Shown: positions 11,433 through 21,600 of the stretch, one piece after another | Layout: the number at the start of each line of letters is the position of its first letter | Numbering within the stretch: the stretch's first letter is position 1 | Origin: Aplectana chamaeleonis | Taxonomy: Eukaryota > Nematoda > Chromadorea > Rhabditida > Cosmocercidae | DNA: 64,000 nt | Assembly (NCBI GenBank): GCA_029168955.1 | Contig: JAPDOI010000156.1 | Location: 166,501-230,500, forward strand | Direction of reading: 5' to 3' | Position numbers and translations under genes: made by a program | Notes under the pieces: model-generated | Database searches by the model: none | Told to the model about the DNA's origin: nothing | Seen by the model: only the letters and a program-made list of their open reading frames with translations

Positions 11433-11936
11433 AAAGTCATTTAACATTACTGACTATTCCATTTCTTCTAGCTAGATTTTTCCATGGGCAGTCGTCGGTT
11501 TCTTCTAATCGGTGTTCTACTCTATGATGGAATTTTTCCCTCCAAAAGCATTAGGTTGTAGCTAAGGCTCCCCACTACTGTTTTTGTCTTTTTTTTTCGA
11601 TGCAGCCTTTCAACCGAATTTGATATAATGTTCAAAAGCGCCATTCTGTTTCTACATATCTGAAGGTTTTTTGAGCTCTCAGCTACTCTTGGTGGGTCAC
11701 GAGTATCAGAAGGAAATTAGTAAAATTTTCTGGAAATGTTCACCGATCGGACAACGATAAGTATACCCAAAGCGACGAAAAAAAGCTATAAGATTTTTCT
11801 ATATTGAGTCGAGCTTATTTAATCGTAGAGAAGAAAAAGTTAAACCCCTTTCAATTAGTTGATTTGGCAGAATGAATTATAGGATTAGAAATGCAGCTCT
11901 CCCTCTGTCGTATACTGCTGGAAATTTACTTTTGGA

Positions 11937-12176
11937 ATGCACTTCGTTGCGAATTGTCAAATATTTTTTTCACAATTCGAAGAAAAAGCAGATTGGTTGA
12001 ATATTCGCAAATTATCTTTGGTGGATGGGAATATTACGTGTACTGTGAGGTTTGAGGTCCAAACTCATTGCACAGAAGTAAATTCTAAATGCGAAAAAAT
12101 CGAGTTGAGCGATAAATTGAATTCGAGTGTGAAGTTCACAAGTTATCATGTTCCAGAAGGAGCGTTAAAATACTAG
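11937..12176 (+). pseudogene. Mirrored foldback ORF, left-arm copy
   Basis: 79 residues; the core includes KLSLVDGNIT, RFEVQTHCTEVN and KCEKIE. It is homologous to the right-arm ORF (13506-13922, reverse) but shorter: it lacks the N-terminal extension and stops after EGALKY because of small indels. No family recognised. Whether it was ever translated is unknown, but similarity is retained at protein level across both arms. Confidence 0.4.
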
Positions 12177-12549
12177 ATAAAGGAACGACTGCGCTAATGC
12201 CGTACTATTAACATATGACCTGAGAATTTCAATCAAGTCAAGGAAATTGTTTTCGCAAGACTATTACTTTTGCATCAGTACAATATAACCTAACTCACTT
12301 ACAGTTCGGTGAAGAATCGCGCGAGGATCATGAAGCCGAAAAAGAAAATCTTGAGTTGCATTATCTGACGCATTCAAAATGTGGTGAAGAAATCAAGTGG
12401 GCAGAAGGAAAGAAAGTCCACCTCTTTTTCACGACTAACAACACAACCCTATGGGAACGCGCATGTGGAAAATAAACGAATTTTTGTTTATGGGGAGAAA
12501 CTCGTTTAATGAATCATAAAAAGGCAAACATAACTTGTAAGGAAACGAA

Positions 12550-12833
12550 CACTGTGCTTATCTGGGCCAAATTCCGGTGCGCAATTGCGTCTCGACACGC
12601 TTTGCGGCCGCACGCTCCCGAGTCGGAAGAGCTTCCAGCGCCGCAGCCGCCGATCTGCTGACTCTAGGTGGGTTTTGGAAATTGGAAACTAAGGAAAATT
12701 GGAGAAATTCGTATAAAAAAGCCACATCGAGTCGGCTTTGGCGCTGGAAACCCGACTGACTCGAGCGCGTGAGGCCGCAAAGCGTGTCGAGACTCAATTG
12801 CGGACCGGAATATGGCCCAGAGAAGCACAGTAG
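12550..12833. repeat. Inner palindrome 1 of the foldback centre
   Basis: The left arm (CTGTGCTTATCTGGGCC ... CGTCTCGACACGCTTTGCGG) is mirrored by the right arm (CCGCAAAGCGTGTCGAGAC ... GGCCCAGAGAAGCACAG). The whole block is about 284 bp and gives only shadow ORFs. Confidence 0.85.
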
Positions 12834-12844
12834 TTCAAATTATC

Positions 12845-13195
12845 TGTGAAGATATTGCGCTTCATTGCTGTTTCCGCGATGAGTGCAGCTGCAGCCGGCT
12901 GGGAGTGAAGTTTACCCGGCTCCACACGTCGGGTGAATTTTACTTGGATTTTTACCTGGAAATTTCGAGTAAGTAAGCGTGTGAATACTGGGGCCGTATT
13001 CATCAATGATTTACCCGCGAGGTAAGTGTAAATTCCTTCGAATTTGACGCTTACCCGGTATTCACACGCTTACTTACTCGGAATTTTCGAGTAAAAATGC
13101 AGGTAAAATTTACCCGACGTACGGAGCCGGGTAAATTTTACTCCCAGCCGGCTGCAGCTGCACTCATCGCGGAAACACCAATGGAGCACAATATT
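12845..13195. repeat. Inner palindrome 2 of the foldback centre
   Basis: CGATGAGTGCAGCTGCAGCC near 12880 is mirrored by GGCTGCAGCTGCACTCATCG near 13150. The arms also share TTTACCCGGCTCC and the TACCCGCGAGGTAAGTG centre. The motif GGGGCCGTATTCATCAATG at its centre recurs reversed at about 14735-14750. Confidence 0.85.
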
Positions 13196-13505
13196 TTCAT
13201 CGGTAATGCAAACTTCTCTTTTCCTTATAGGTTATTCTGTATTTTTATGACTCAACCAATGCGTTTCATTCCGTTAACAGAAAGTTATTAATTTTTTACA
13301 TGCGTGTTCTCATGAGATTTCCTTGCCAGTCGGTAGACTGACAGCGGTAGACTTTCTTTCCTTCCGTCCACTTGATTTCTTTATCAAATTTTGAATGCAT
13401 CCGAAAATGCGACTAAAGATTCTCTTTTTCGGCTTCATACTTCTCGTGCAATTTTTCACCGAACTCTTGGTGAGTTAGGTTATATTGTGCTCATGCAAAA
13501 GTAAG

Positions 13506-13922
13506 TTAGTAAGTCAGTAGTAAGCAAAAGTGAGTGAGAAAACAACTTTCTTGGCCCGATTGGATTTCGCAGATAATGATTATAGAATATGTAGCTGTCG
13601 AAAGCGCAGTCGTTCCCTTATCTAATATTTTTGGCGCTCCTTCTAGAGCATAATAACCTGTGAACCCCACGCACGAATTAAATTTATGGCTAAAGTACTC
13701 GATATTTTCGCATTTAAAGTTTACTTCTGTGCAACGAGTTTGTACCTCAAACCTCGCACTACCCGTAATATTCACATCCACCAAAGGTAGCTTGCGAATA
13801 GTCAACTTTTTGCAACCTATTTCTGATTTTTCTTTGAATTTTGAAAAAAATACTTGACGATCCGCAGTGAAATGCATTTCGAAAGGAAATTTGCAGTAGC
13901 ATGCGACAGAGGGGAGCTGCAT
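13506..13922 (-). CDS. Mirrored foldback ORF, right-arm copy (hypothetical)
   Basis: 138 codons from ATG at 13922 (MQLPSVACYCKFPFEMHF...). The core IRKLPLVDVNIT, ARFEVQTRCTEVN and KCENIEY matches the left-arm copy. The C-terminal part (after about residue 105) is low-information. No signal peptide, membrane segment or known domain is recognised. The sharing of a protein-level core by both arms of a transposon-like palindrome suggests a captured gene fragment or an element-encoded protein. A non-coding origin cannot be excluded. Confidence 0.35.
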   Translation of the reverse strand: MQLPSVACYCKFPFEMHFTADRQVFFSKFKEKSEIGCKKLTIRKLPLVDVNITGSARFEVQTRCTEVNFKCENIEYFSHKFNSCVGFTGYYALEGAPKILDKGTTALSTATYSIIIICEIQSGQESCFLTHFCLLLTY

Positions 13923-14559
13923 TTTTAATGCTATAATTCATTCTGCCAAATAAACTAAGGGGTTTAACTTTTCTTCTCTACAATTAAATAAGCACGACTC
14001 GATATAGAAAAATCCTTTGGCTATTTTCGTCGACTTGTATTACGCAAAAAAGGGCATATTTATCAATGGCTGATCGGTGATCACTTCCAGAAAATTTTAC
14101 GAATTTCCCCCTGAAACTCGTGACCCACCAAGAGTAGCTCAGAGCTCAAAAAAATCTTAGATAGGAACAGAATAATTCTTTTGAACGGTATATCAAATTT
14201 TGTTGAAAAGCTGGACCGAAAAAAAAAACAAAACGTAGTAGTGGGTAGCTTTATCCTCAACCTAATACTCTTAGAGGGAAAATTCCATCATATAAAAGAA
14301 CAACAATTAGAAAAAACCGACGAGTGCCTCTGGAATAACTCTCTTTAGAAGAAGTGAAATAGTCAGTAATGTCAAATGATGCTATTTTCTATGTATGAGG
14401 AGCCCCTATAATGTGCTTTGAAGTTTTCATTTACCACGAAAAACATGCACTTCTCTCTAGCCTCCTTGAATCAAAGAAAGAGTGAATCGGCGAAAGAATT
14501 CCAAATTGACGACGCCTATTCAGTGTTTCGGTGAGTGCACACTGTACACATTTTGCGCG

Positions 14560-14756
14560 GGATCTTACCCGGGTAAGTAAGTGTATGGTGAATGCCGTTT
14601 CGCGGTGAGTAAGTAATCGGCTCTGGGTAGGGTAAATGTAAAGTAAGATTCACTCGGCATTTCAATGATGAATACGGACCCTGGGTAAGTGCCTAATTCG
14701 AAGGACTTTACACTTACCTCGCGGGTAAATCATTGATGAATACGGCCCCTGGTTAC
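14560..14756. repeat. GGGCCGTATTCATCAAT-type repeat
   Basis: Contains GGGTAAGTAAGTGTA, ATGATGAATACGG, then CTTACCTCGCGGGTAAATCA and ATTGATGAATACGGCCCC. It is a reversed restatement of the centre at 13000-13060. Likely a short TIR element or its end. Boundaries are not resolved. Confidence 0.5.
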
Positions 14757-14943
14757 AAACTTTCATCATTTCAGGGTGACGCCGAAGACCGCTATATAGA
14801 TGGCGCAAGAAGGTTTATAAAATGTCAAAATCCACGATTATAATGTTGAGTTCTAAAACCGCAGTAACTTAGGTTCTAAATAAGGTACCCTGAATAATTC
14901 CAACCTTAAGAAGCTACGCTCCTTGCCCTACCACTTAGGACCA

Positions 14944-15112
14944 CCCGCACCCCTGGAGAATGCCTTTGAAGAAAATTTTCCTGGTGTGGGTTCTCCAACA
15001 TCTTTCGCGTTTTCCCAGTACCTAGGTGTGAGCCCAGCTGTGGGCCCTCAGTGCATTTTGAAGAAAAACCCACACCTAGTAAATTTTCTTCAAAGGCTTT
15101 CTCCAGGGGTGG
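14944..15112. repeat. Palindrome, about 45-bp arms
   Basis: CACCCCTGGAGAATGCCTTT, then GAAAATTTTCCTGGTGTGGGTT, is mirrored by AACCCACACC and AAAGGCTTTCTCCAGGGGTG. The spacer contains a second short CTGTGGGCCC mirror. Confidence 0.7.
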
Positions 15113-15239
15113 GGAAAGTTTTAAACACTAGAGTATAAAGTCCAGTTTCTTAAAGAAAAGACTTTACATAAAACTCGTTCAACACTTAACTTATAACGTT
15201 CCAAATAACCTACTTTTTCAAGGACAGCTGATTTTTTCG

Positions 15240-15720
15240 TCGTTTCCCGCTATCTATGTAGCGGTCTTCGGCGTTCATCTGAGATGGTCAAAGCAAGTAT
15301 TAAGGGTAAATCGACCACGCTGGACTCAAATATCCGATGATGTCTTACATGACTAAGGGCATCACTGCAGGCTGATGCGGACATCTGTACATTTGCACGC
15401 TCGAGAGTCTCAGCTTTGTATGAGTAACGCGGTTCCCGAGGCGGAAATCAGTACCAATGCATCCCCCCTCCCCTCAAACATTACTGCCGCACTAACCTAG
15501 TGTCGGATTAAAAACTTACAGCCATCTAGTATCTGATCTGATCTGTTATCGTGAGGTAGAGGGCTTTCTTTACTTGTTTGCTCAGTTTCAATTTCTGTTT
15601 AACCTGTGTTTTATGATGCGCGTCCTTTGGACGTAATAATGATTAATTAAATAAGTGAATATCCTACTCTCATCACTCCTAGTTTTCAAAATTATCGACT
15701 TCCGGCGGGACCACACCTGA
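15240..15720 (+). repeat. Family I repeat, first part of split copy
   Basis: Contains TAGCGGTCTTCGGCGTTCAT, then TCGACCACGCTGGACTCAAA, and after the LINE-tail insertion CTACTCTCATCACTCC to CGGCGGGACCACACCTGA. It continues at 17820-17970 (GAAAAGGGTGTG ... CAGTGTAGCGCCCTTCAGCG), after the palindromic insertion at 15721-17819. Confidence 0.65.
15336..15657 (+). mobile_element. 5'-truncated non-LTR retrotransposon 3' tail
   Basis: 322 bp flanked by AATATCC on both sides (15329-15335 and 15658-15664). The other family I copy at about 17920 has the uninterrupted CGAATATCCTACTC. The 3' end GTCCTTTGGACGTAATAATG plus an A-rich ATTAATTAAATAAG tail resembles LINE 3' ends. No ORF of note. Confidence 0.65.
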
Positions 15721-15933
15721 CAAGGGAAGTGTTTAGAGCGGTAAACGCACCTACGGAAACGGTATGCACTGTCAGTTTCTCTTGGTCCTCTATGGTAACT
15801 TTGTGCAATATCCAGCTCCGCGCTGTCGATTCCGAGGAGCTACGAGCGCGCAAAGTTTGGCTCTCACAGCTCATTGATTTCGGCTGCCTCCACTCATTGA
15901 TCTTGTCAATCAGGAAGGAAGGTCGTTGAATGG

Positions 15934-16003
15934 GGTGGCTTGGTGTAGTGCATAGCGATATGGACTCTTAAACATGTGATGCTAAAGGTTCGAATGCGCA
16001 CCT
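15934..16003 (+). pseudogene. tRNA-like segment (left arm)
   Basis: GGTGGCTTGGTGTAGTG resembles a tRNA D-arm/A-box, and GGTTCGAATGC resembles a T-arm/B-box, with about 50 bp between them. The acceptor stem does not pair well. A tRNA-derived (SINE-like) origin is inferred. The mirror copy is at 17541-17610. Confidence 0.4.
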
Positions 16004-17540
16004 GTATACTGTTTTTGCAATTGCATTGGGATTTTGTATTCTATATGATTACACCGCCTTTGTTATTGTTTTAGCGTTTTAAAGCCTTTTTAATCACCCT
16101 GATATCACATGGGACCATACACGAATAGTATACCACATGCATTTACAATCGATAACAGCGATAACGAACTTATTTATTGTTTCTTTGTTTTTTTGTCAAT
16201 TTGAGCATCAATGATAAACTGGCACATAGCTTTGGAGACATAATGACTATTCACAAAGGGAGCAGCGGATGCAGGACAGCGAGATAAGGATATGAAATAT
16301 GGATAATGTGCGACAAGGTAAGTGTTTTAGTGGTAACGCATCTGCGAAAACGACTAGTATTGTTAGTATCTCTTGTGTCTCAATAGTAGAAAAGCGCAGT
16401 ATCTGGCTCCGAGCAGCAGGTTCCAAGAAGTTATGAGCTTCGCGAAAAGGCAAGGGTAAGGCATTTTTTGGGTGTTCAAAAAATTTTTCTCGATTATTGG
16501 TCAAATCCTGTATGTAGGGGTAATCTAGGGTAGTGCGCACCAATCTGGAGTTTATCTGTCGATTTTCCAAAGTTTTCGACTAAATTCGTTTAAAAGCTCC
16601 AATCGGGGGAAAATTTGAGGGCAAAAAATGACTTTAGACGATTTCCGGAACGCTACGATGAAAATGGCTCAAAATGTTTCTCTATGGATTCTTTGGAGTG
16701 CTAAACAAGAATCTGGAGTCCTTTTATCGATTTTTGACTGATTACGGTAGATTACGCCGGGTATACGGTAGTTCGGTGAAAGTCTCAGATTTGACCTAAA
16801 ATTTGTGTACGGGTGTTATTCGGGTTGCTGAACACGAATTTAGCATCCGTTTGTCGATTTCCACAATACTAAGGTGGGTTTCGCCCCTTTATTACATGGA
16901 ACCTACTGTAACCCACAGTAAACCTCAGAATTCCGAGAAACGGACTTCAGATTCGTGTTCACCGCCCTGGATTACCCCTACATACACGTTTTGAGCAATA
17001 TTCGAGAAAAATTTTTAAAACACCCGAAAGAATGCCTGATGAGTACCCTTGACTTTTCGCGAAGTTTGAAAACTTCTATTTATTGTTTATTTGTTAATTT
17101 GTTCGAAAACTCATAACTTCTTGGAACCTGCGGCTCGAAGCCACATACTGCGCTTTTCTACTATTGAGCCACAACAGATACTAACAATACTAGTCGTTTT
17201 CGCAGGTGCGTTTGAAACTAAAACACCTTGTCACACATTATCCAAATTTCGTTATCCTTATTTCGCTGTCCTTCATCCGCTGTCCCTTCTGTGAATAGTC
17301 TTCATGTTTCCAACGCTATGTGCCAGTTTATCATTGGTGCTCAAGTTGGCAAAAAAAAACAAATAAACAATAAATAGGTTTGATATCGCTGTTATCGATT
17401 GTAAGTTCATGTGGTCTACGTTCATGAATGATCCCATGTGATATCAGAGTGATTAAAAAGGCTTAAAAGCGCTAAAACAATAACAAAGGCGGTGTACTCA
17501 CGTAGAATACAAAATCATAATGCAATTGTAAAGAAAACAC

Positions 17541-17610
17541 AGGTGCGGTATCGAACCTTTAGCATTACATGTTCAAGAGTCCATATCGCTATCCACTACA
17601 CCAAGCCGCC
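17541..17610 (-). pseudogene. tRNA-like segment (right arm)
   Basis: Reverse-strand mirror of 15934-16003. In complement it reads GGCGGCTTGGTGTAGTGGAT and ends with GGTTCGATACCGCACC. The B-box (GGTTCGATACC) is better preserved than in the left arm. Confidence 0.4.
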
Positions 17611-17819
17611 ACAATCAACGACCTTCCCTCCTGATTGAAAAGATCAATGAGTGGAGGCAGCCGAAATCAATGAACGGCGAGAGCCAAACTTTGCGGGCTC
17701 GTAGCTCCTCGGAATTAACAGCTCGGTGCTGGATATTTCACAAAGTTACTACAGAGGACCAAGAGAAACTGACAGTGCATACTGTTTCCGTAGGTGCGTT
17801 TACCGCTCTAAACACCTCG

Positions 17820-17970
17820 TGAAAAGGGTGTGGGCCCATACAGTGTAGCGCCCTTCAGCGTCCATCTTAGACGGTCAAAGTTGGTATACCTTGTTAATCA
17901 ATCACGATTGACTCGAATATCCTACTCTCGTGACACGTAAAAGAATTCGGACTTCCGGCGGGTTTGAACC
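17820..17970 (+). repeat. Family I repeat, second part
   Basis: Resumes after the palindromic insert: CAGTGTAGCGCCCTTCAGCG, GACTCGAATATCCTACTC and CTTCCGGCGGG. It supplies the empty-site sequence for the LINE tail at 15336-15657. Confidence 0.6.
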
Positions 17971-18167
17971 CTCTTTCAAACATCCGCATTTTATTACACA
18001 GCACAAACTGTTACCAGTTACACATACTTTTTCGCTTTCAGCTCCTCTCTACATAAATGCAATAAGCGCTGTTTGTGCTCTCCTCCTCTCGAACATCTGA
18101 TTTTTTAGACGAAGCATTGGCTTCGAGCTGTCAATTTTGGTTTTTTAACCATTTGACAGTTTTATAC

Positions 18168-19080
18168 TTACCATTTGAATACGAGAAGACAAGGTTTACT
18201 GCAGGGGAACTTTGGAGGTATGTAAATCTGCTGGATAATCTGCTTGCACGCATAGCTCTTGGTGGGTGGTGAGAGAACACGGTCAAAAATTGAACTACTA
18301 ACGTTCCTGGGGGAAGGGGCCTGAGAAAAATAGCCATTAGAGGGGGGGGGGTCTGGGCAAAACTGGCCCACCCACACCTCGTGCAGTACCCTGCTCTGCA
18401 ATGCTTCGTAAATTTCATGCGACCTAAACCATGGGAATGATTCCATTGGGGTAGCAACATGGGTATGAAAATCTGGAATGCGCCCGTCGTCCATCAAATA
18501 TACATTTGCAAAGTGTCTCGCTAAAACTTCAGTTACAGCGATTCCGCCGTCATATCTAAGGCACCCCGTTCCAGTTCTCTCTGAGAGCTTGGCGTTCACG
18601 TATCTGAAGAAATAATTTTTATTGTTAGACTCAATTACTCTTTTCTAGGCTTCTATTGAGCTTTTTTGTTCTTTGCGAAATCTACCCGCAAAGTCAATGT
18701 ACCCAGCCCAATAGCCAGAGAATTTGGCGTAATTATAAAGACGATCTTTATGCTCTAACATTTTCTCCAAGTGTGCAGGAAGATTACCCAGCTTTGCAAG
18801 AACTGGAACCCAAGGAACATACCTATGCAAGTTGTAAAATCTCGAAGAACAATTCGAAACTTTCGTTTACTGTTCTAGGAATTTCGAATGACGCTAGACA
18901 TCTAATGTTTCCTGAAAAATGGCAAGCTTTTTCGAAGCCACACTTGGAGAAAATACGGCGAAAAACACAAAAGCGGTTGAACTCCGATCCTGAAATGTGA
19001 AAAACTATGCTATCATGATCACTAAGACCAATAGGAGGCTGGTGGGATACAATGATTGTTTCGGAAACTTCAACAAAGTC
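18168..19080 (-). pseudogene. CR1-like retrotransposon fragment (endonuclease end to linker)
   Basis: In complement from 19080 the frame reads DFVEVSETIIV, then PPIGLSDHDSIVFH (the conserved SDHD end of a LINE endonuclease), a linker (HRYVPWVPVLAKL, RLYNYAKFSGYW), then VIESNNKNYFFRYV, RTGTGCLRYDGG and the start of the RT region (ARHFANVYL). It is the same family as 750-3951 (shared VIESNN and DG motifs). In-frame stops occur near 18830 and 18645. The RT domain is missing. The upstream end is cut by the A2 MITE at 19107. Confidence 0.85.
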
Positions 19081-19760
19081 TTATTTTATTAATCCAGTCG
19101 TTCTTTTCAAAGGCAGTGTCCACGATAAAAACCGTTTCTTAGTTTTCACCGAAGTTCGAAAACTCGGGGCCTACGGTAGCAGCAGTCTCGACAAGACGAC
19201 TAAAAGAGCCCCAAATGGCCTTACACGGCTCTGAACTTCTGTGTAAAGCGCAATTCCCGCCCACTCCTCTCAACTCAAAGCAAACAACAGAAGAATTTAC
19301 TTCAACAAAACATACGGCTATCAAATGATCAAACATTCCCCATGATGCAAGGATTGAACAGATTCACCACATTTGAATAGTTTTCTTCTAGGAGTCGATT
19401 TTTTAGTTGCTTGTTTTGATCAGTGGCCGTTGAGGGGATTGGGCGGGGACTGCGCTTTACATAGAAGTTCAGGGCCACATACTCTGAGAGTTTTGGCCGA
19501 GATATAACCGAGAAATAGCCCACCAGGCTCCGCAGCGGCTCGTGGTGGGCTATTTCGCGGCTAGATCTCGGTTATTTCTCGGCTATTTCGCGGCCAATGC
19601 TCGGCCAAAAGCACGTTGTCCGCGAAACAGCCGCGAAATAGCCGAGAATCAGACCACCTGGAGCCGCTGTGGAGCCTGGTGGGCTATATCGCGGCTATTA
19701 CTCGGCTATTTCCCGGCAACTGGCGGTCTTCACACAGACACGAATCTGGAAATGAAATCT

Positions 19761-20419
19761 TTATCCACAATCACAGACAACGTTACCGTCAATCATTTCT
19801 ATTGTAATGTGTTCTATAAGAAGACGTCCGAAGACAATATTGAGGTCTCCTCGCGTCGGTTTCCCAAACCCACGAATGAAGCCAAACATCAGAAGACATT
19901 TCTGGTAAAACAGCAACGCAGGGCTTATGTCCTTCAAGACTATTGTTCCATCTCTGCACATGATAAAGATGTAGGAAATAATCATAAGAAACTAGTAACT
20001 CCGTACCTTGTCTGGGAACTGAATTCGCAGCCATCAATATTGATAGTGGCTTGAATTTTCACTATATGAAAGCCGAATTCGACAGATGACTCCATGTTGC
20101 GCTGAGAAGAAATTTTCTGGTAGTCAGAAGAGAGAATAAGAAACATGTTAGGCGTACATACCATGAAATACGCCGATATCCTATCATCCGAGCTCATGGG
20201 CGTCTCATTGTCAGTAGATTTGCGATGCTTCAAAATTCCATCAAATTAAGCATACAGCAGTCCTTTCAGACGATTCAATACGTCGTATGTCAGTACAAAG
20301 CGCCGTCATGCCATGATTGATCGTCGCCCGGTATGCCTACAAGAATACGTTCAGGTACTCTCTCAGAATAGACGACTCACTCTGGTAAAAAAGGTGTTCG
20401 CGTGCTGCTGCGGGATCAT
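19761..20419 (-). CDS. Hypothetical four-exon gene inside the TA element
   Basis: Reverse-strand model: exons 20419-20381, 20227-20162, 20101-20007 and 19953-19761, giving 130 residues from ATG at 20419 to TAA at 19761. Intron 2 (60 nt) begins GTATGT and ends TTTCTTCTCAG. Intron 3 (53 nt) runs from GTACGG to ATGTGCAG. Splicing the latter joins two frames that are otherwise offset, giving SSQTR|DGTIVLKD without a stop. The donor of exon 1 is GTGAGT. The first intron's acceptor (TTTTGAAG) is weak, so exons 2-4 from ATG at 20197 are the safer part. No signal peptide or known domain recognised. The C-terminal half is hydrophobic-rich (LLFYQKCLLMFGFIRGFG) and ends VVCDCG. It could be a captured host gene or the element's own protein. 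Confidence 0.5.
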
Positions 20420-20589
20420 TTTCTGATGTTTTTGCTTCTAAACATGTAGAAGCACAGAGCAACATGTGAAATGTATGCGAAGAACATATATGAAACACCA
20501 CGAAAATTCAATTCTTCTAGGTGGGTCGTCTAGTCCGAAAGAGTACCTAAGTTCATGAAAAGGGGAAGCAGTAATAAAAGACGAATGAA

Positions 20590-21033
20590 TGCAGTGTTCA
20601 CGATGATCATCCTCGTTGACTTTTCACAGTGAAATGATAGGCGAGAAGGATCCTAGGCTCCCAGTGTCGAAAGACCGGTAGAAAACGAGCCAGGGGCTGC
20701 AAAATAACGGCTGCAAACAAGCGTTTTGGTGCCCCAGACACGCCTTTTCCCCAGATCTGCCCCTCGGAATGAACAAATGAAGACTCAGATTACAGGAATG
20801 ATCAAATCAAGGAAGTGCTGATAAGTGAGCTGATCGCTTCATTGCACTGATAGGTATCATCCTTCTAGCGGTCCATTCCTCCACGCTAAAAAATCAACGT
20901 AAACAAGAGAGGGCCTATATTGGCTCAAAAAAGCGTCTTTCGTGTTCTTTTTAAGCATGCCTTGCTTTATAGGGCACCAGACCTTCCGTAAGCCGTGGAG
21001 ATATCGGAAGTGAAATTTATCGTGAACACCGCC
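20590..21033 (+). mobile_element. Family A1 MITE, 444 bp
   Basis: Starts CAGTGTTCACGATGATCATC and ends TTTATCGTGAACACCGCCT with TAAA following. The interior is nearly identical to 3270-3716 (GGATCCTAGGCTCCCAGTG, AAGCATGCCTTGCTTTATAG). Nested inside the TA element. Confidence 0.85.
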
Positions 21034-21138
21034 TTAAAGAAACTCAACTTTACCCGTAGCATTCCGGAATTCTGGAGTGAAGCACCGCTCAGCAGCACTA
21101 GGAAGCTCACCGTCTGATAGACCGTTCATAACTTAAAA

Positions 21139-21600
21139 ATGAGCCTACCTTACCCTTCGTATCATTATGTGAGCTTTGAGGAAATCACACGCCGCTATTG
21201 CGAGCTAGTTTACTGCCTCGCGCGTGCGTGTGCTCGCGCGTGCGTGTGCTCGCGTGTGCGTGTGCCTCACTTGCTCCTTCTTTGTCACGACTACGGGTGT
21301 GGAGCTAGTCGCTGGTGGTACGGTATAAGCTTGGTTCGTCGTCGAGGGGTTCGCTTCACTGGGAGTTCGTGGGTGGTCTCGAAACTAGCCGGAAAGAGGG
21401 AGAGGCGTTTGATCGGGTATGGTTTTGAGTCAAGGTTTGGCACAATTTCAGGCCTTGAAAACGAGGATTTGCTCGAAACGTCGGCCAAATAAATCCGTAC
21501 CATCATACAAAACCTTGCTGGCACAGAAGTAACAGAAACATATACTGAAAATGCCAAGGTTTCAAGAAAGCCGTTCATGGAGATTAAAAATGAGCTCAAC
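21139..21600. other. Coding-like but unassigned stretch
   Basis: Open frames exist on both strands (118 codons on +, 102 codons on -). The reverse frame (FSVYVSVTSVPARF, RTPRRRTKLIPYH) reads like protein, but I cannot name a family. A GTGCGTGTGCTCGC simple repeat occupies 21217-21267. It may belong to the TA element. Confidence 0.25.

Larger units (their letters stand above)
10011..14407. mobile_element. Large foldback element with mirrored arms
   Basis: The left arm (10011-10054 continued at 11453 to about 12470) is the reverse complement of the right arm (about 13330-14407). The tips read GGGGGCTCCTCATA on the left and AGGGGCTCCTCATA (complement) on the right. An RTE retrotransposon interrupts the left arm. 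The centre (about 12540-13260) holds two further palindromes. Each arm carries the same ORF in outward-mirrored orientation. Divergence between arms looks like roughly 15-20 percent by eye. The target duplication is not resolved. Confidence 0.8.
15721..17819. mobile_element. 2.1-kb palindromic insertion
   Basis: The outer arms mirror each other: GTGTTTAGAGCGGTAAACGC at 15728 against its complement ending at about 17816. The palindrome continues inward through the tRNA-like segments and the GCGAGATAAGGAT / CGCTTTTCTACTATTGAG blocks to a centre near 16770 made of two opposed family H repeats. TGA occurs on both sides (15718-15720, 17820-17822). The intact junction is seen in family I at about 9890 (complement of CACACCTGAGAAAGG). 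Confidence 0.8.

Noticed and set aside
21217..21267. GTGCGTGTGCTCGC run as part of a gene
   Set aside because: It is a simple purine/pyrimidine alternating repeat and was kept only as a note within the unassigned stretch.
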